64,000 nucleotides of DNA from Gnetum montanum (Eukaryota > Streptophyta > Gnetopsida > Gnetales > Gnetaceae), in NCBI GenBank assembly GCA_015680685.1, contig MNCI01020827.1:117142-181141 (forward strand). Direction: 5' to 3'. Under the pieces are notes generated by a model that saw only the letters and a list, made by a program, of their open reading frames with translations, was not told where the DNA came from and made no database searches. Within the stretch, counting starts at the first letter, position 1. Every line of letters begins with the position of its first letter. A program made the position numbers and the translations under genes. Below, one piece after another: positions 20,862-33,060 of this stretch.

Positions 20862-22689
20862 TGTTGCAATTGAAAACGTCAGTGGCTAGAACACCAAGAG
20901 GTTACCAGGCCAACAGTTTAACCCTAGATCCGTGCAAGGGCCATGCTGGAGAGAAACGAAAGCGAGGTGCCCTGAATGGTCTAGTCGATCAAATAGGGAC
21001 TTAATCAGTGTATCTTAACCTTTTGTAAATGCTTGTTTCAGAAGCGAGGGATGCGAAGTAAATCGATGATCAATAAATGTAAAGCAATGAAAATAGTGCA
21101 AAACAATGATGATAGTAAGCAAATAGCAAAATAGACTTGGGTGAGAAAGTGCATTGTCCCAAGGTCGCGAGTTTGATCCTTTGCTTTGCTAAAAGGTGTA
21201 CAACAGAACACACAACCTAGAAGAGGCACAGCTTACACAAAGTAGTATGGTTGCAGATCTCTGAACTGTAGAGCCAACCAACAAACTCAAAGCTAACCAG
21301 AGTGCTAAAAATTACCAACTATGCTCTCTGAAAGCCAACTTAAAAGCCAATCACCACCCAAGCCCAGCCAACCTTTCAAGTGGTTTTTGCCAGGGTATTT
21401 ATAGAGTTAGGAGTAGGAGAAAAATGTGGTCTGGACACCATGTGTCCTGGGCCCCACAAGGTGCAAACATGGTTGTACTATGTAGATGTGCAATGCTGGA
21501 GGTGAGCTTTGTTACGCTGTGACCATACTACTGAAACTGCATGTGCTAAAATCCAATGTGCCAACAATGCAAGAAAAATGGAGCCTATGCTCTAGAACTA
21601 CGGCTTCCCTACTCTTGCAAGCAGGGTCAAGCGTAGGAACAATTTTTTGAGGATTGACCAAGGGTATGCAAAATGAAGCAAACTTGCTGATTTTGTCCGC
21701 CAAAGAGATATCAGGGTAAGAATAATCATTGCCAACAAGTTATAGAGCTAACCAAAAACATCTTGATGCCTCCATGCCAATGTTACACTACCCACGCTAT
21801 TTAGCACATTGGCATAGCATAAGTAACTACTCGCTACGCTATGCTACGCTACGTAGCGTAGCATAGTGTAGCCACTAGTCTTGACAAAAAAATTACGTAT
21901 GAGCCAAGAGCATTTGTATGAGGCTTGGTTAGCAAACAACTGCAACTTTTGTCCTCCATGCCAGAAAGCCTTCAGACTTGCTGAATTCATCTTTGGAACA
22001 TTTCTGTCATTTTTGCATCATTGCTATGCTGTACTACGCTATGTAGCGTAACACAACGTAGTAGCTAGTGTATCATGCTTCCTTGTTCAATCTGCCATTT
22101 TCTACTAAGAAACCTTGCTCAAGGCTTGAGGGCTAAGTGGGACAACCAATTTTGAAGGCCGAAGCGTTGCCAAGTGCAATCTTCTTGTTGGAGTGACTTG
22201 GCAAAGGGGGGCCTTTGTGCACTTTGTCCCTATTACGCTCTGCTACGCTGCATAGTGTAGCACCCTATGTTGGTGGAGCAAGTTTGCTTGATGGTTGCAA
22301 CATGGGCAAATGCTTTGGAAGACCAATTTGTCATCAACTTACATCTTGGATGCTTAATTGATCTATTCGAGGCTTGCTACGCTACGCAGCATAGCAAATT
22401 TCTATGCTAGAAAACTTGCCAAACTATTTTGCTCATTCCAAACACTTTCGACAACTCCTAGCATGGTCCTTGGGTAGACTGCCAGCTGGGTCAATTGTCC
22501 AGTTAGGTAGGCTAGAGAGTCTAGCAGGCCTGTTAGCCTTGGAGATAGAAAACTTGCCAAACTGTATAGTTTATCCTTGGTGCATACACCGTTCTGTCGA
22601 CCCATCATGACGCTGCACTTGTGGAAATCCTTGTCCAAATTCCAAGACTCTACTAAAGCATGAGGGTCCTAAAATTTTATGGTGTTTCA
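20862..22689 (-). repeat. Element A 5' LTR (right copy, complete)
   Basis: An 1828-bp LTR, TGTTGCAATTG to GGTGTTTCA on the plus strand (TGAAACACC to AACA in the sense direction). Bases 21342-22689 align with 1-1344. The minus-strand TATA box is at 21396-21403. It contains clusters of CTACGC palindromic words between the TATA box and the U3 start, including the 40-bp palindrome at 21833-21872. A stretch at 21140-21190 with GGTCGCGAGTTTGATCC resembles a tRNA B box. Confidence 0.9.
21833..21872. repeat. 40-bp near-perfect palindrome in element A LTR
   Basis: The left arm GCTACGCTATGCTACGCTAC is followed directly by its reverse complement with a single mismatch (GTG for GCG). The left LTR retains a diverged left arm but lacks the right arm at the same place. 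Confidence 0.92.
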
Positions 22690-23961
22690 GGTATGGTTCC
22701 CATTCAAAAAAAACATGGGAAATCAAAGCACACCCCTTAGACCATTGAAAAGGCTACAAGTACTAGTTATGGAACTTTTCGTGTCTCCTTTGACTAAGGC
22801 CCTTTCTCACTTCCTACTTTCTCCCCAATTTGGAATGGTGGTTGTTTTGTGGGAGCATTCTTGTGTCTCAGGGGATGGACAAGCCTTAGAATGTTGATGC
22901 GAAATCACTGAAAGTGGTTGGTTTTGGTCTGGACTAAGGATGGATCCTACCAAGTCATTTAATCATAAACTCCATAAGGGACTTCATGTGACCATAATTA
23001 GGAACTCCATTCCATTTTCTCTATCATCCATCTATGCTTTTCATGCCTCACCTCACTGTTGGTTTCATGTTTTGATTCAATGTTCTGGTTTGATGTGTCA
23101 AGTTTCTCAATCGGTTACTTTTGGGTTTTTGTACTTAACTTTCTGTAACCATTAATCATCCATGGAGCCCACAAACTCCTTGGTTTGAAGTTATGCAAGG
23201 GCATAAAAGGCCTGTGCCTACTTTGGGGAGGACCCCACTTGCATATCTTTTGGTTGGGTTAAGTTAAGTTCTTTACCCTTAGACATTGTTACAATCAAAT
23301 TCTTTTTATTTATCCCATCCATGCCATCCAATTGTATGCATCTTCACAACTATTTTTAGTGAATTACTTCTTTTTATTGTTGTGAATTTCTATACCCTCT
23401 TTCCAATATTCCTTGTGTTAAGCTTTTTCTGAATTTTATGGACTACTTCTCTTACTTAACCCATCTGTCAATCTTCCCGCTAGCATTATCAAGTAACCAA
23501 TCTATCACAATCACAACTCGGCTAGATAAAATCACTAACAAGACAAGGTATTCAGCTGTTATCTATTACACTTTATATACTAATACTTGATTTTGTTGTG
23601 ATTGCAGTGGGGAGCATGGATTAGAACCAGGATTGTCTTCACCAAGGAGGATGCAACAATATCACTCACGGGAGATTGTTCATAACCACTGGATCTTTTC
23701 TGCCTCTCTCTCATTCTTCTATTACCAAGAGGGGTTGGATGTCCATTGGATCTGAGGGTGTTCTTTCTTGTTGTCATGAACACCCAATTTTGTACACACT
23801 TATAATGTTGTATGCTCGAGCACTTCTGTATTTGTCTATTTTCTCTGTGTCACTCTGCATGTTAGTCGAATAGTCCACACCTCCTAATATATTTTGTAAA
23901 AGACTTGTTCCTCTTCTTTTGTACTCAATGATGAGTTTTCATTCAATCGTGAGGGTACAAT
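22690..23961 (+). mobile_element. Element E: 3' non-coding region of an Athila-like element, plus strand
   Basis: This stretch is similar, in reverse complement, to the 3' non-coding regions of elements C (28483-30300) and D (56351-58100). Shared phrases include the run ending TCAAAGCACACCCCTTAGA at 22720-22740 and the TACTTTGGGGAGGACCC block near 23220. Before the LTR, ATGAGTTTTCATTCAATCGTG (23930) matches the reverse of the C and D tract beside the LTR. Element A inserted into it at 22689/22690. No coding potential of note. Confidence 0.75.
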
Positions 23962-24815
23962 AAATCATGTTTTTTATACGCTCTAATATCGATGTGGCCA
24001 CAATATCGAGCGCATGATATTGCGTACACGATATTGTAGCCCAAGATGCGATATCATACATTTGATGTCGCAGGGTTACTCCTAGGTCTATAAATACAGC
24101 CCTCAGGCACACGATTCAGAGTAGTTTTTTGGCAATCAAGTAGCAAAACTCTTGTAGTTTGTTCATTTGAAAGTTAGAATATTTTCTAAGTGCCCTTAGT
24201 AAGAGGTCCAAGTGTGATCGGATTTTTATTCAAGCATTGATGTACTTAAACACATCATTGTGTTGGCAATAAAGACAAACTCTGTCATGCACCTTATAGC
24301 ACTTGAGACTTTATTTCTTATGCATTTATATATATTGTGATTTCATGTAATTTACATTAATGTTATTCATGTAGTAATTAATTGTGATTCATTAAGCAAC
24401 TGGTTCAATTACACAAGCATGACCCCTTCAAACATACATGTGACACTTGGTAGCTCAGAAACAATTAGCGTTTGACAACCCAGCAGTGTTTATGCAAAGT
24501 TCAGGATGTGTCCGAGAAGTGGTAATGATTACTTGTGTTAGGCTAGATTAGACCATAGTTTACTTAGCATTCAATTACTCTTACTTTAATTCTTGTTCTA
24601 GGCGAGTAAATTGATAAAACACAAAATAATAAAAATCTTACGCCTCAGTCACACTTAACCATACATTTGGATTCCACAAGCAGGACTGGGAAGACAACGA
24701 ACAAACAACATGCATGCACTATTTAGCTCTAGTGTACTTGGTAATTAAAGTCTATGAAATTTGACCAGATCACACGTGAACACCTATGATTTGTATGGTC
24801 GACTACTATGGAAAA
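23962..24815 (+). repeat. Element E 3' LTR, truncated
   Basis: A diverged LTR of the C/D family in plus orientation: GATATTG/GATATCA words at 23985-24065, TATA box (CTATAAATACAG) near 24090, the AATAAAGACAAACT phrase near 24271, and TTGTATGGTCGACTACTATG near 24791. The terminal ~20 bp with CACTCATCA seen in other copies are missing, so it ends abruptly at the junction with the chromovirus sequence. Confidence 0.75.
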
Positions 24816-24825
24816 TAGAATATAG

Positions 24826-25380
24826 TTGAGCACAGATTTGATTAATCAAACTACAAATCATGTTTGCACAGTCCAAGAATATATTAAGCCTACTCAGCAT
24901 ATATACACTACGTATGCTAACTTCAAAAGAATATCTCTTGAATTTCAAGTTGGTGATTATGTCTTTTTAAGAGTGTCTTCAGTGAAAGGACTAATAAGAT
25001 TTGGGTACAAAGACAAGTTAGCTCTCTAAGGTCTGTAGGTCCATTTAAAAAAGTTAAGAAGACTATAAAAGTAACATATTAATTAGCTTTCCATCAAGTT
25101 TAGGAGGAATTCATGATGTTTTCCATGTTTCTCTTTTAAAGAAGTATGTTCCATTTGAAAGCAATGTTATACAATGAAAAGAAATAGATCTGCAACAAAT
25201 TATTACTTAACAAGAATACCCCATCAGAATCATAGATAGAAAAGAAAGAAAACTGAGAGGTAAAGTAATACTTATGGTGAAAGTTCTTTGGGAACAACAT
25301 GGGAATCAAGAGGCCACTTGCAAGACTGAAGCATATATGAGAACTAAGTTTTTTCATATTTTCTAGGAGGAAAATTCTTG
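24826..25380 (+). pseudogene. Chromovirus (Del/Tekay-type) integrase C-terminus and chromodomain remnant
   Basis: Plus-strand translation (67 codons open from 24826) gives QVGDYVFLRVSSVKGLIRFG, the conserved phrase of the integrase C-terminal region in Del/Tekay chromoviruses. After frameshifts it continues with the HDVFHVSLLKKYVPFES block near 25110-25160, IRIIDRKERKLRGK near 25225-25260, and VKVLWEQHGNQEATCKTEAY near 25275-25335. The latter is the chromodomain-like tail that targets heterochromatin in this lineage. The block is followed by a purine-rich tract and an LTR. Many stops; inactive. Confidence 0.82.
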
Positions 25381-25391
25381 GAGGGGAGGAA
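25381..25391 (+). promoter_or_regulatory. Polypurine tract of the chromovirus fragment
   Basis: GAGGGGAGGA sits immediately before the LTR start TGTCATAAC, as expected for the plus-strand primer of a Ty3/gypsy element. Confidence 0.75.
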
Positions 25392-26774
25392 TGTCATAAC
25401 CTAAAAATTTGCAAAGGTTTAACTATTTATTTAATGCACATGATTAATTCTTTAATACTATCAAACACATTTCAATATATTAGCTCTAATATGCTTGATA
25501 AATCACAGGATTACATTATCATCATTACTACTATTGTTGTTGTTAGCGTTCTACATAAGTTAATGTAATTTCACTTGCTAAGATATTTTGTTAAAGTTTT
25601 GTATCTGTTGTTTTACTACTATTGGAGTACAGTCATAGATTTACTATATATTTTATAATTAAATGTTGAAATCCAATTACCCTAGGAAGTTTTTCTTTTT
25701 GTCAATTATCATGCCTTTAGAAGTATTTGGCTATGCATGTAGTTATGTATATTCAATCTTTATTATGTACATTCAATTATGCATATTTTTGCTTTATTAT
25801 ACACATCTAGTTATGCATCTTTTATTTTTTTATTAGTCACATGTGATTAAATAATACTCTATTCATGTAGCAATTTTGAACCCTAACCTTACCTAGACCA
25901 TATCCCTTGTTACTTTTTGTTATCTACCTAGAATTTGGAGTCCATTTTTAATTATAATTGAATATTGCATAAACCAGCTTTGTTAAGGAAGTAGCTTTGC
26001 ATAATTGAAGACTTTTGGATTATTACCTTTATGCTCCATGAAGAGGGAAATATAATAAACTATTTCATTTGAGAGGTTCTAACTCCTCCTTCATTTTGAT
26101 GTAGAGAACCCAAAGTAGCTATGGAAACACTTAAAGAAGGACAAGGAACGAAAGGTGGATTAATTCTATACAAGATAAACCCTCTAAACTTGGAAAATAA
26201 TTCTTGTACACTTTTTGGATACTTGAGCCATGCAACTATTTTTATAAATAAATAATCAAGTATATTAGATATGAAATTGTGGCTTATGCCATTTTGAGCA
26301 TGAGATTACTATGAACAATTTTCATTTTGATGTGCACTATATGTTCAAGAAATTTTAATATTATTTATTATATGTTAATATTTTATTTAATTTTATTAAT
26401 TAATTGGTAAATTTTACACTTGAATATCTTTATTTCTAGATATCCAATTGAGGCAAAATAAGTGTCATTGGGATCAATATTTGGTGTACTATTTTATGAT
26501 GCAATTATGAAGTTTTTCAACATCTACATTTTTGTAGTTGTGCAAATCTTTATTTTTCTCTATTTAAATTTTACTTAATTATGTAGGCAAGCTATCTAAA
26601 ATTTTGTTGCATTGTATCGGTCTAATATATTTATGCTTCTAATTAATAATGGTTATCTATTTTATGAAATCCTTTGAAATTAATTAGTCAAGGTTAAATC
26701 TAAATCCTTGGGGTTTTGTAACATCTCTATTAGTTATTTATAGGATTTTATAGATAATTAATAGGATCGTTACA
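25392..26774 (+). repeat. 3' LTR of the Del/Tekay-type fragment
   Basis: It starts TGTCATAACC after the polypurine tract, and a natural end is GATCGTTACA at 26774, giving 1383 bp and TGT...ACA termini. The start is well supported; the end is judged from the typical GTTACA terminus only, as there is no second copy in the window. Confidence 0.6.
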
Positions 26775-27684
26775 CATGGGAAGTGGTTATCCCAAGGTAT
26801 GTATTAGCATCCCCTCAAATAGAGAGGATCAACTATATGCTCCTAGATTACTACAAGTAGTAGAAGACTAGATTACATGTTAAGCTAGTAGATTCCATTC
26901 TAGGTAGAAAGGTTGATATGCTTTGTATAAAAAATGGAAAACCTTTTTCTTTCTTAATCCGGGTTGCATAAACATCTATAAGTCTTTGTTGAATGTTAAG
27001 TTGTGTTCAACATTTTTTCTTTACAATTGGATGACCCTAGCTATTGAACCTTCTTCTCTACAACTATTGAATGGACTTTTATATATTTAATTATTATGAT
27101 ATCTAATGTTCTTTCTACATTTAGAAAGTGAATGAATAATGACTTAAGCTCTAAGTATGTCACTTCTTTCAAGCAGGGATAGTATAAAAAAGTATGTCTT
27201 ATTGTTATTTTGAAGGTTTTTTCCCTCCAGATCAAGGGTTGAAGGAGTGTAGAGATCCTTACAAGTTCCATGTTATCATAACTGTGAATAAAAACTCCTA
27301 TATAACTACATTTCCTTAATTCCTTGTGAATAACTTCATAAGGATATGTAGGCTTGTTGAGGAGGCTTTGGCCTCTTTGGCTTAGGCACCATGCCTTTTC
27401 TTCGGAGTGAAGGAATAGCGCTAGATGCATATAGCATAGGATTAATCCTAGTAGTCTTGTTATAGTATCCTACATCATGTTGCATTGTGGTGTGTCTCGT
27501 GTATGTGCATGTGTTTATGTCCCTGGTCATATGCATGCATGTACCTAAGGCATTCTTGCTATGCTTCTAATCAATATCTCACGGATGCCATGACTTTTAT
27601 TGTACTTGTGGGTGTTATGAATACTAAGGTGTAGTTCATCTAGAGTTTGCTCTTTTTTTCTTACTGACTTTGGACTCAAGGTTG
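26775..27684. other. Spacer between chromovirus LTR and element C
   Basis: No clear gene. A minus-strand open stretch of 129 codons at 27430-27041 has no motif that I recognise (it includes LNKPTYPYEVIHKELRKC and YYPCLKEVTYLELKSLF). It is long for this AT-rich composition, so it may be a relic of another element. Confidence 0.4.
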
Positions 27685-27689
27685 GTATT

Positions 27690-28482
27690 TGATGAGTGGC
27701 AAGGTACCCCTACACTCAACCATACGAATACGAGCATTTCACACATGCTCCAGTCGAACTCCAAGGACCAAGTGCTTATGCGCCTTAATGGAACACTCAA
27801 GGTTAATCAATCGTTATCTTCCCAAACTTACTTATATTGTCACGGTTGTATGGTTAAGTAAGCTTGGGGTATATGATTTTTATAGCTTTTGTATTTTTTA
27901 TGTCTTCTACTAATAAAGGAGAGGGAAAGAGAACTAAGTGGCTAACTTACATTAACTATTCATTAACTAGTTTCTAAATGTTCCTAACACCAGTATCCAT
28001 TCCCACTTGCCATACACATCCTAAACCAGTGCAATGCTGCTGGGGTTACCAAACACTAATCGTTACTAGGTTACCAAGCACTACACACATGCTCGAAGTG
28101 ATCGTATTGAGTGTATTTAACTAGGGGGTTGAAGGTTGAGAGAGATATTAATTAACTAGGAAAGCATTAAATAATCATTAATTACTAATTAGCTTAATCT
28201 GTATGCTGCAAGGTTTATGATAAAGTTTGTCTTTATTACCGTACAAAAAATTGTGCTCAAGTACAAATTGCTTGAATAAAGATCCGTTCACTCTATGACT
28301 CCTACTACAGGCACATAGAAATAATTCTAACTCTAGAATGACAAAACTACAAGAGTCTGGCTAAGGGTCTAAATCTAATTATGTCAGAACCAAGGGCGTT
28401 GCCTCTTATTTATAGAAGATGAGGCAGGACGCGATATCGCATGGTGGATGTGATATCACGTGCACGATATCGCAGTTCATCA
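27690..28482 (-). repeat. Element C 3' LTR
   Basis: TGATGAGTGGCAAGG to CAGTTCATCA. Minus-strand TATA box at 28407-28414, with GATATCGC words upstream at 28430-28475. Confidence 0.93.
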
Positions 28483-28492
28483 TACCCCCATG
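28483..28492 (-). promoter_or_regulatory. Element C polypurine tract
   Basis: On the minus strand CATGGGGGTA abuts the 3' LTR. The same tract stands beside the element D LTR at 56351-56360. Confidence 0.8.
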
Positions 28493-30330
28493 ACTGAATG
28501 AAAACTCATCCTGGAGTTTCTTACAAAATATTGGGAAAGTATGGGATTATTGACTTAAATGACAACTAATGGTGAATGGGATGACATGTGAATGGATCAA
28601 CATTACAATACATGGAAACATTAGTGTTCATGACTACAAAAGTGAACACTATACACAATTGACATCCAGCCTTATTTGGTAGTTGAGAGAAAAGAGAGAG
28701 AGAAAGAAAAGAAGAAGACATGTTGCTGCCAACGCCAAGATTGTGCCTTCCATTATCCATCCATGGTCGTGCCATCAATCTTGTTCCTTGCACAACCGTT
28801 CCAACACCAATCCATCCTGAGTGTTTCCTCCAGGTCCAGTCCATTGTTTTATGATTGCCATCTACTCACACAACATAGTCACATATGAGCAAGGATAAGT
28901 AAATCACAATATAGTTGATACCTTGCCTCGGTGTAAGATCCATTGGCTGAGTTATGATATGGCCAATACGGATTCTAGTGATATAACACTGGTGACTACC
29001 CAAGGTGTAGGGGTTAGGAAAAATTGAAAAAATTGGACCAGGGCCCCCATGACTAAGAGCAATCCTCCAGTAGTAATAGAATAGAAAAAGATAAGGAATA
29101 AGAAAGATGGGGAAAAAGAAACAACGGCAATGCTGACAAAATGGATGTTAGAGATGGGAATGAAACAAAACCAAAAAAAATGTTGATTGCAGAAATGTTT
29201 AAGGGAAAGAAGTTAACTGATGCATCAAATAGGAATGCCAGTGGGTCCTCCCCAAAGTAGGCTCATTTCCTTTATGCCCTGACAAACCCACATTCAAAGA
29301 GTCTTTAGGCTCTGGAAATGTCGTTTGGAAGCAAGAGTTAAAGACTTAACCACAAGAATTCACCAAAGAGAAAACAATGCATCAACCAAAATATAGACTA
29401 CTAATACAACCAGCAATGAAGTGGGAAATGGAGACAGAATGATGGGGAGAAGAGAATGGAATGGAGTCCCAAGAACAAGGTGGTGTATAGCCCCTTGTGT
29501 ATTTATGTTTAATGTGACTGAGTAGATCTCATTCTAAATCTAGCCTCAAACAATCCACATCCAGTGACTTCACATTAATACACTTGGCCAATCCATCCAC
29601 TTGAAGTAACAAAAATGCTTCCACCAAAGAGTCAACACCATCCGAGGAAAATGAGAAAGGGAGAAGTAGGAAGTGAGAAAGGGCCTTAGTTAGAGGGAAC
29701 ATGTCTGTTTAGTTCCATAACCAGTGATTGTAGCCCATATGATTATTTTGTCTAAGGGGTGTGCTTTGAATTCTCACTATTTTTTTTCTTTTGCGTGAGA
29801 ACCACACCATGCAAAGACTTATTTTTATTGGCTCAGCTTCCTGATAATGGAGCAATGTCGAAATGATAAGGAAAACTCAAGAAGAAAACATCCAAGCACC
29901 CAAGAGAATAGCTAGCACAAATGCATCAAATCCCTTTGAAGTCACACCCTTTTTAGTCCTCGAGTCCTTATCATTAATAGTTTTATTATTAAACAAGAGG
30001 ACTATACAGTTCCAAGCCAAGAGAAACCATAGAAATTCATGGATGCATGGATGACGTGGACTCATTGCCTATTATATCAAAAGAACCATACCTTAGTATC
30101 AACATTATAACTCAAAGGTAAAAACCAAACATTAGCAATCAATAGAATATAGTTCATACCACCATTAGGAGCACTTATTAGGTGACAAATCTAACAAAAC
30201 AAAAACAACAAACAAAAAAAAAACAAAAAACAAACAGTCACACAAATAAATGAGAAAGTATTACAATGTTGCAAAAAAAAATAAGAAAAATTAAAGAAAT
30301 TTATAAAACAAAAACTTAAAAAGGAACTAA
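28493..30330 (-). other. Element C 3' non-coding region
   Basis: About 1.8 kb between integrase and the LTR, homologous to 56361-58150 in element D and, inverted, to 22690-23950 and 38600-39200. No conserved reading frame is seen. Short ORFs differ between copies. The A-rich block at 30190-30310 is low complexity. A 61-bp intron-like segment (28862-28922) is shared with D and E. Confidence 0.75.
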
Positions 30331-30339
30331 GGGCCTCAA

Positions 30340-31442
30340 ATGGTTAGCAGAGGTGTCCATCTCCCCCATGACTGAGTTGGAAGGAGGAGATCCGAAATAG
30401 TGAGCAGGGTCATCCCTTCTCAGAGGTATTATGTGCACTGACTATTCTAAATTCATGGAAGTGTCTGGTCTATTGCACATTGACTAACAATCTCTTATTA
30501 GGGCTCTCAGGTTTATATATGGTCATGGCCCCTGAAGGAAAGGCTACATGAATAATGTAAGGTCCTTCCCACAGTGTTTGAAATTTTGTGCATTGTGGCA
30601 CATGTGTGGGGTTCTAGTAGAGAACCTTATCTCCTGGTTGATACTTAACCTTTTGAATCTTCAAGTCATGACGTTGCTTGTTATATGCCTTGTGCAACTC
30701 ATTTGATGATAGGGTAGCTAATCAGTTTTTGTTTAGCATGTTTAAAGTTTTCAACCTTTTTTTGTGCTAGATCAAGATCAAGGTGGAGGTCACAAGCCGT
30801 TGATAGTGTCTAGAGCTTGGTTTGAATCAGAAGCATTCGAAGCTTTCTGTACACTAACTCATAGGGAGAGTAGCCTATAGGGAGTTTCCAGGTGGAGTAG
30901 TATGCCCAAAGAGCATCATTCAGTTTAGTGCTCCAATCTCGCCTATACTTGCTAATTGTCCTAGTCAATATTTTAGTGATCTCCCTATTGGTGACCTTAG
31001 CTTATCTGTTAGCTTAGGGGTGATAAGGTGTAGTTAATTTATGTTCAACCTCTAAGTGTTGAATTAACTTTCAAAAAGTTGCACCTGTGAAGTGTGTTCC
31101 ATTATCTGAAATAAGTGCACGTGGCACACCAAACCTATTTATGATTTGTTGTTGCATAAATCGTGCAGTTGTAGATGATGTGCAGTCTTTAACAGCAGCT
31201 GCTTTAGCCCATTTTGTTAAATAGTCTATGAAAACTATAATGTAAGCTTTTCCATTGGACATTGGTGTAATGAGCCCCATAAAGTCTATTCCCCAAATAT
31301 CAAAGGGTTCTAATGATTGAATCCATTGTTGCGAACCCTCCATTTTAGCAGTCATTCCCCCATCACATTGACAGCGCTCACAAGATCGAATAAATTGATG
31401 GGCATCCTGAAATACTGTTGGCCAGTAATATCCTGTAAGCAA
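30340..31442 (-). pseudogene. Element C integrase
   Basis: The open frame 31442-31071 starts MLTGYYWPTVFQDAHQF. It carries the zinc-region cysteines (CERCQCDGG) and the first two catalytic aspartates in WGIDFMG and ISDNGTHF. Past a frameshift the third catalytic position reads AKVTNREI, where related copies (element D) have AEVTNREI, so the glutamate appears changed to lysine. The C-terminal part contains NDALWAYYSTWKLPIGYSP and ends in decayed sequence near 30340. Athila integrases share this wording. Confidence 0.85.
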
Positions 31443-31769
31443 GATCTTAATAGTTGTTCATCTCCCTGCATAGTGACCCCCACAAAGGCCCTCATGAGCG
31501 TCTTGGAGAACTCTCAGTTGGTCTACCTCGAGCATGCACCATCAAACCAGGCCATCAGGACACACTTTGTAAAGTTGTCCATTGATCTCCATGAAGTACT
31601 TGGCTCTATGAAGAAACTGTTGTTTCTTTCTAAGGTCCAGCTCCTGTGGTGTTTGTTGAGTAAGGAGATAAGTGAAAATACTACTATACTAGTTCGTCTC
31701 GGTGGGTAGTTGGTTATTCACTACACCGACAAAGAGGGATTCATCAGGAAAATGATCAGACATTACATA

Positions 31770-32225
31770 TTAATCTTCTTTGTTGTCCCAGTGCAACCGA
31801 GATAAATGATCTGCAACTACATTCTCGGTGCCTTTCCAATTGATCATTGTTAGATCGAACTCCTGTAGAATTACCAACCATCGTATAATACTAGGGCTAA
31901 CATTTGTCTTGTTCATGAGGAACTGGATTGCACTATGATCCATGTGGATGAACACTTTGTAACCTAACACAGTGCCTAAACTTATCCAGTGCAAACACTA
32001 CAGCCATTAATTCTTTCTCTGTAGTTGTGTAGTTAAGTTGTGCACCGGCGATACTTCTACTTGCACAATGGATGTAGTAAGGGTGTTTTTGGTCATCTAA
32101 CTATGTAAGTACAGCTCCTAAGGCATAATTGGATGCGTCAATCATAATGTGGAATGGTCTGGACCAGTCAAGAGCTTGTAGAATGGGAGTTTCTACTAGC
32201 TTTTGTTTCAGGGTTTGGAATGCTC
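31770..32225 (-). pseudogene. Element C RNase H
   Basis: The minus-strand open frame 31994-31770 reads GYKVFIHMDHSAIQFLMNK, IIRWLVILQEFDLTM and WKGTENVVADHLSRL, the RNase H domain that degrades the RNA template after reverse transcription. The stretch 32225-32000 holds the front of the domain in broken frame. Only one RNase H is present, unlike element A. Confidence 0.85.
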
Positions 32226-33060
32226 ATTCGCATTCCCTGGTCCACTCAAAAGGGACATCCTTCTTTGTTAGCTGTACCAACAGTTTGGCAATCTTGGAGA
32301 AGTTCTCAATGAATCTCCTATAGTAGCCAATGTGTCCAAGGAATGACCAAATGTCTTTGATAGTTTTTGGTTGACGGGTGATTCTTTGGATAACCCTGAT
32401 TTTATCTGGGTCTACCTCTATTCTTGCATGTGAAACCTTATGCCCAAGTACTATGCCTTCCTGGACCATTAAATGGCTTTTCTACCAGTTGAGCCTTAGA
32501 TTGGTTTCTACGCATCTTTTCAACACTTACTCTAATCGGTCCAAGGCTTGATCAAAACTTGTTCCATAGGTGGAGAAGTCGTCCATAAAGACTTCCACTC
32601 CGTTCCCTATCTCCTGTTGGAATATGCTTAGAACTCGGTGTTGAAACATGGCAGGAGCATTACACAAGCCAAACGACATTTGTTTATACACAAATGTTCC
32701 CCAAGGACTGGTGAACGTTGTCTTGGCTTGGTCTTCTGGGGCTATCTGTATTTGGTTGTATCCACTATAGCCATCTAGGAAACTGTAATAGTGATGCCCT
32801 ACTATGGTGTCTAAGACTTGGTCAATGAATGGAAATGGAAAGTGATCCTTAAATGTTGTCATGTTTAGCAGCCTAAAATCTATGCACACCCTCCATTTTC
32901 CTTCCTTTTTAGGCACGATTACCAGAGGGCTAACCCATTCGCTATCAGCAATGGGATATATGAACCCAACTTTAAGAAGCTATTCTATTTCTTCTTTTAC
33001 CAGTTGCTTTAATTTTGGGTTCAATAACCTCTGCAGTTGTTTTTGAGGTTTCATTGAGGG
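32226..33060 (-). pseudogene. Element C reverse transcriptase
   Basis: The frame 32916-32527 begins MPKKEGKWRVCIDFRLLN and continues with FPFIDQVLDTI, FLDGYSGYNQIQIAPEDQ and FGLCNAPAMFQ. The catalytic motif is VEVFMDDFS near 32580. The next open frame, 32469-32224, carries VQEGIVLGHKVS and FLGHIGYYRRFIENFSKIA, the thumb region. FMDD in place of YVDD is usual for Athila. At least two stops interrupt the domain, so it is inactive. Confidence 0.9.

Larger units (their letters stand above)
1..22689 (-). mobile_element. Element A: giant Tat/Ogre-type Ty3/gypsy retrotransposon with nested insertion
   Basis: Two LTR copies bound a minus-strand element: 1-1344 (left, cut by the window edge) and 20862-22689 (right, complete). 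Sense order on the minus strand is 5' LTR, tRNA-Asn primer-binding site, gag, protease, a long interval holding a plus-strand gene, RT with RNase H, a second RNase H, integrase, 3' LTR. The dual RNase H and the protease and gag motifs fit the Tat lineage, of which Ogre is the large-bodied branch. Without nested element B the visible part is about 18.5 kb. The LTRs differ at roughly 9 percent of the first 260 aligned positions by eye, so it is old. All coding modules carry stops or frameshifts. Its right end sits in the 3' non-coding region of element E. The matching left target duplication lies outside the window. Confidence 0.88.

Noticed and set aside
28566-28844. Env-like ORF of element C (92 codons, minus strand)
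   Set aside because: The frame is not kept in element D or E and has no signal peptide or membrane segment pattern of an envelope-like protein.
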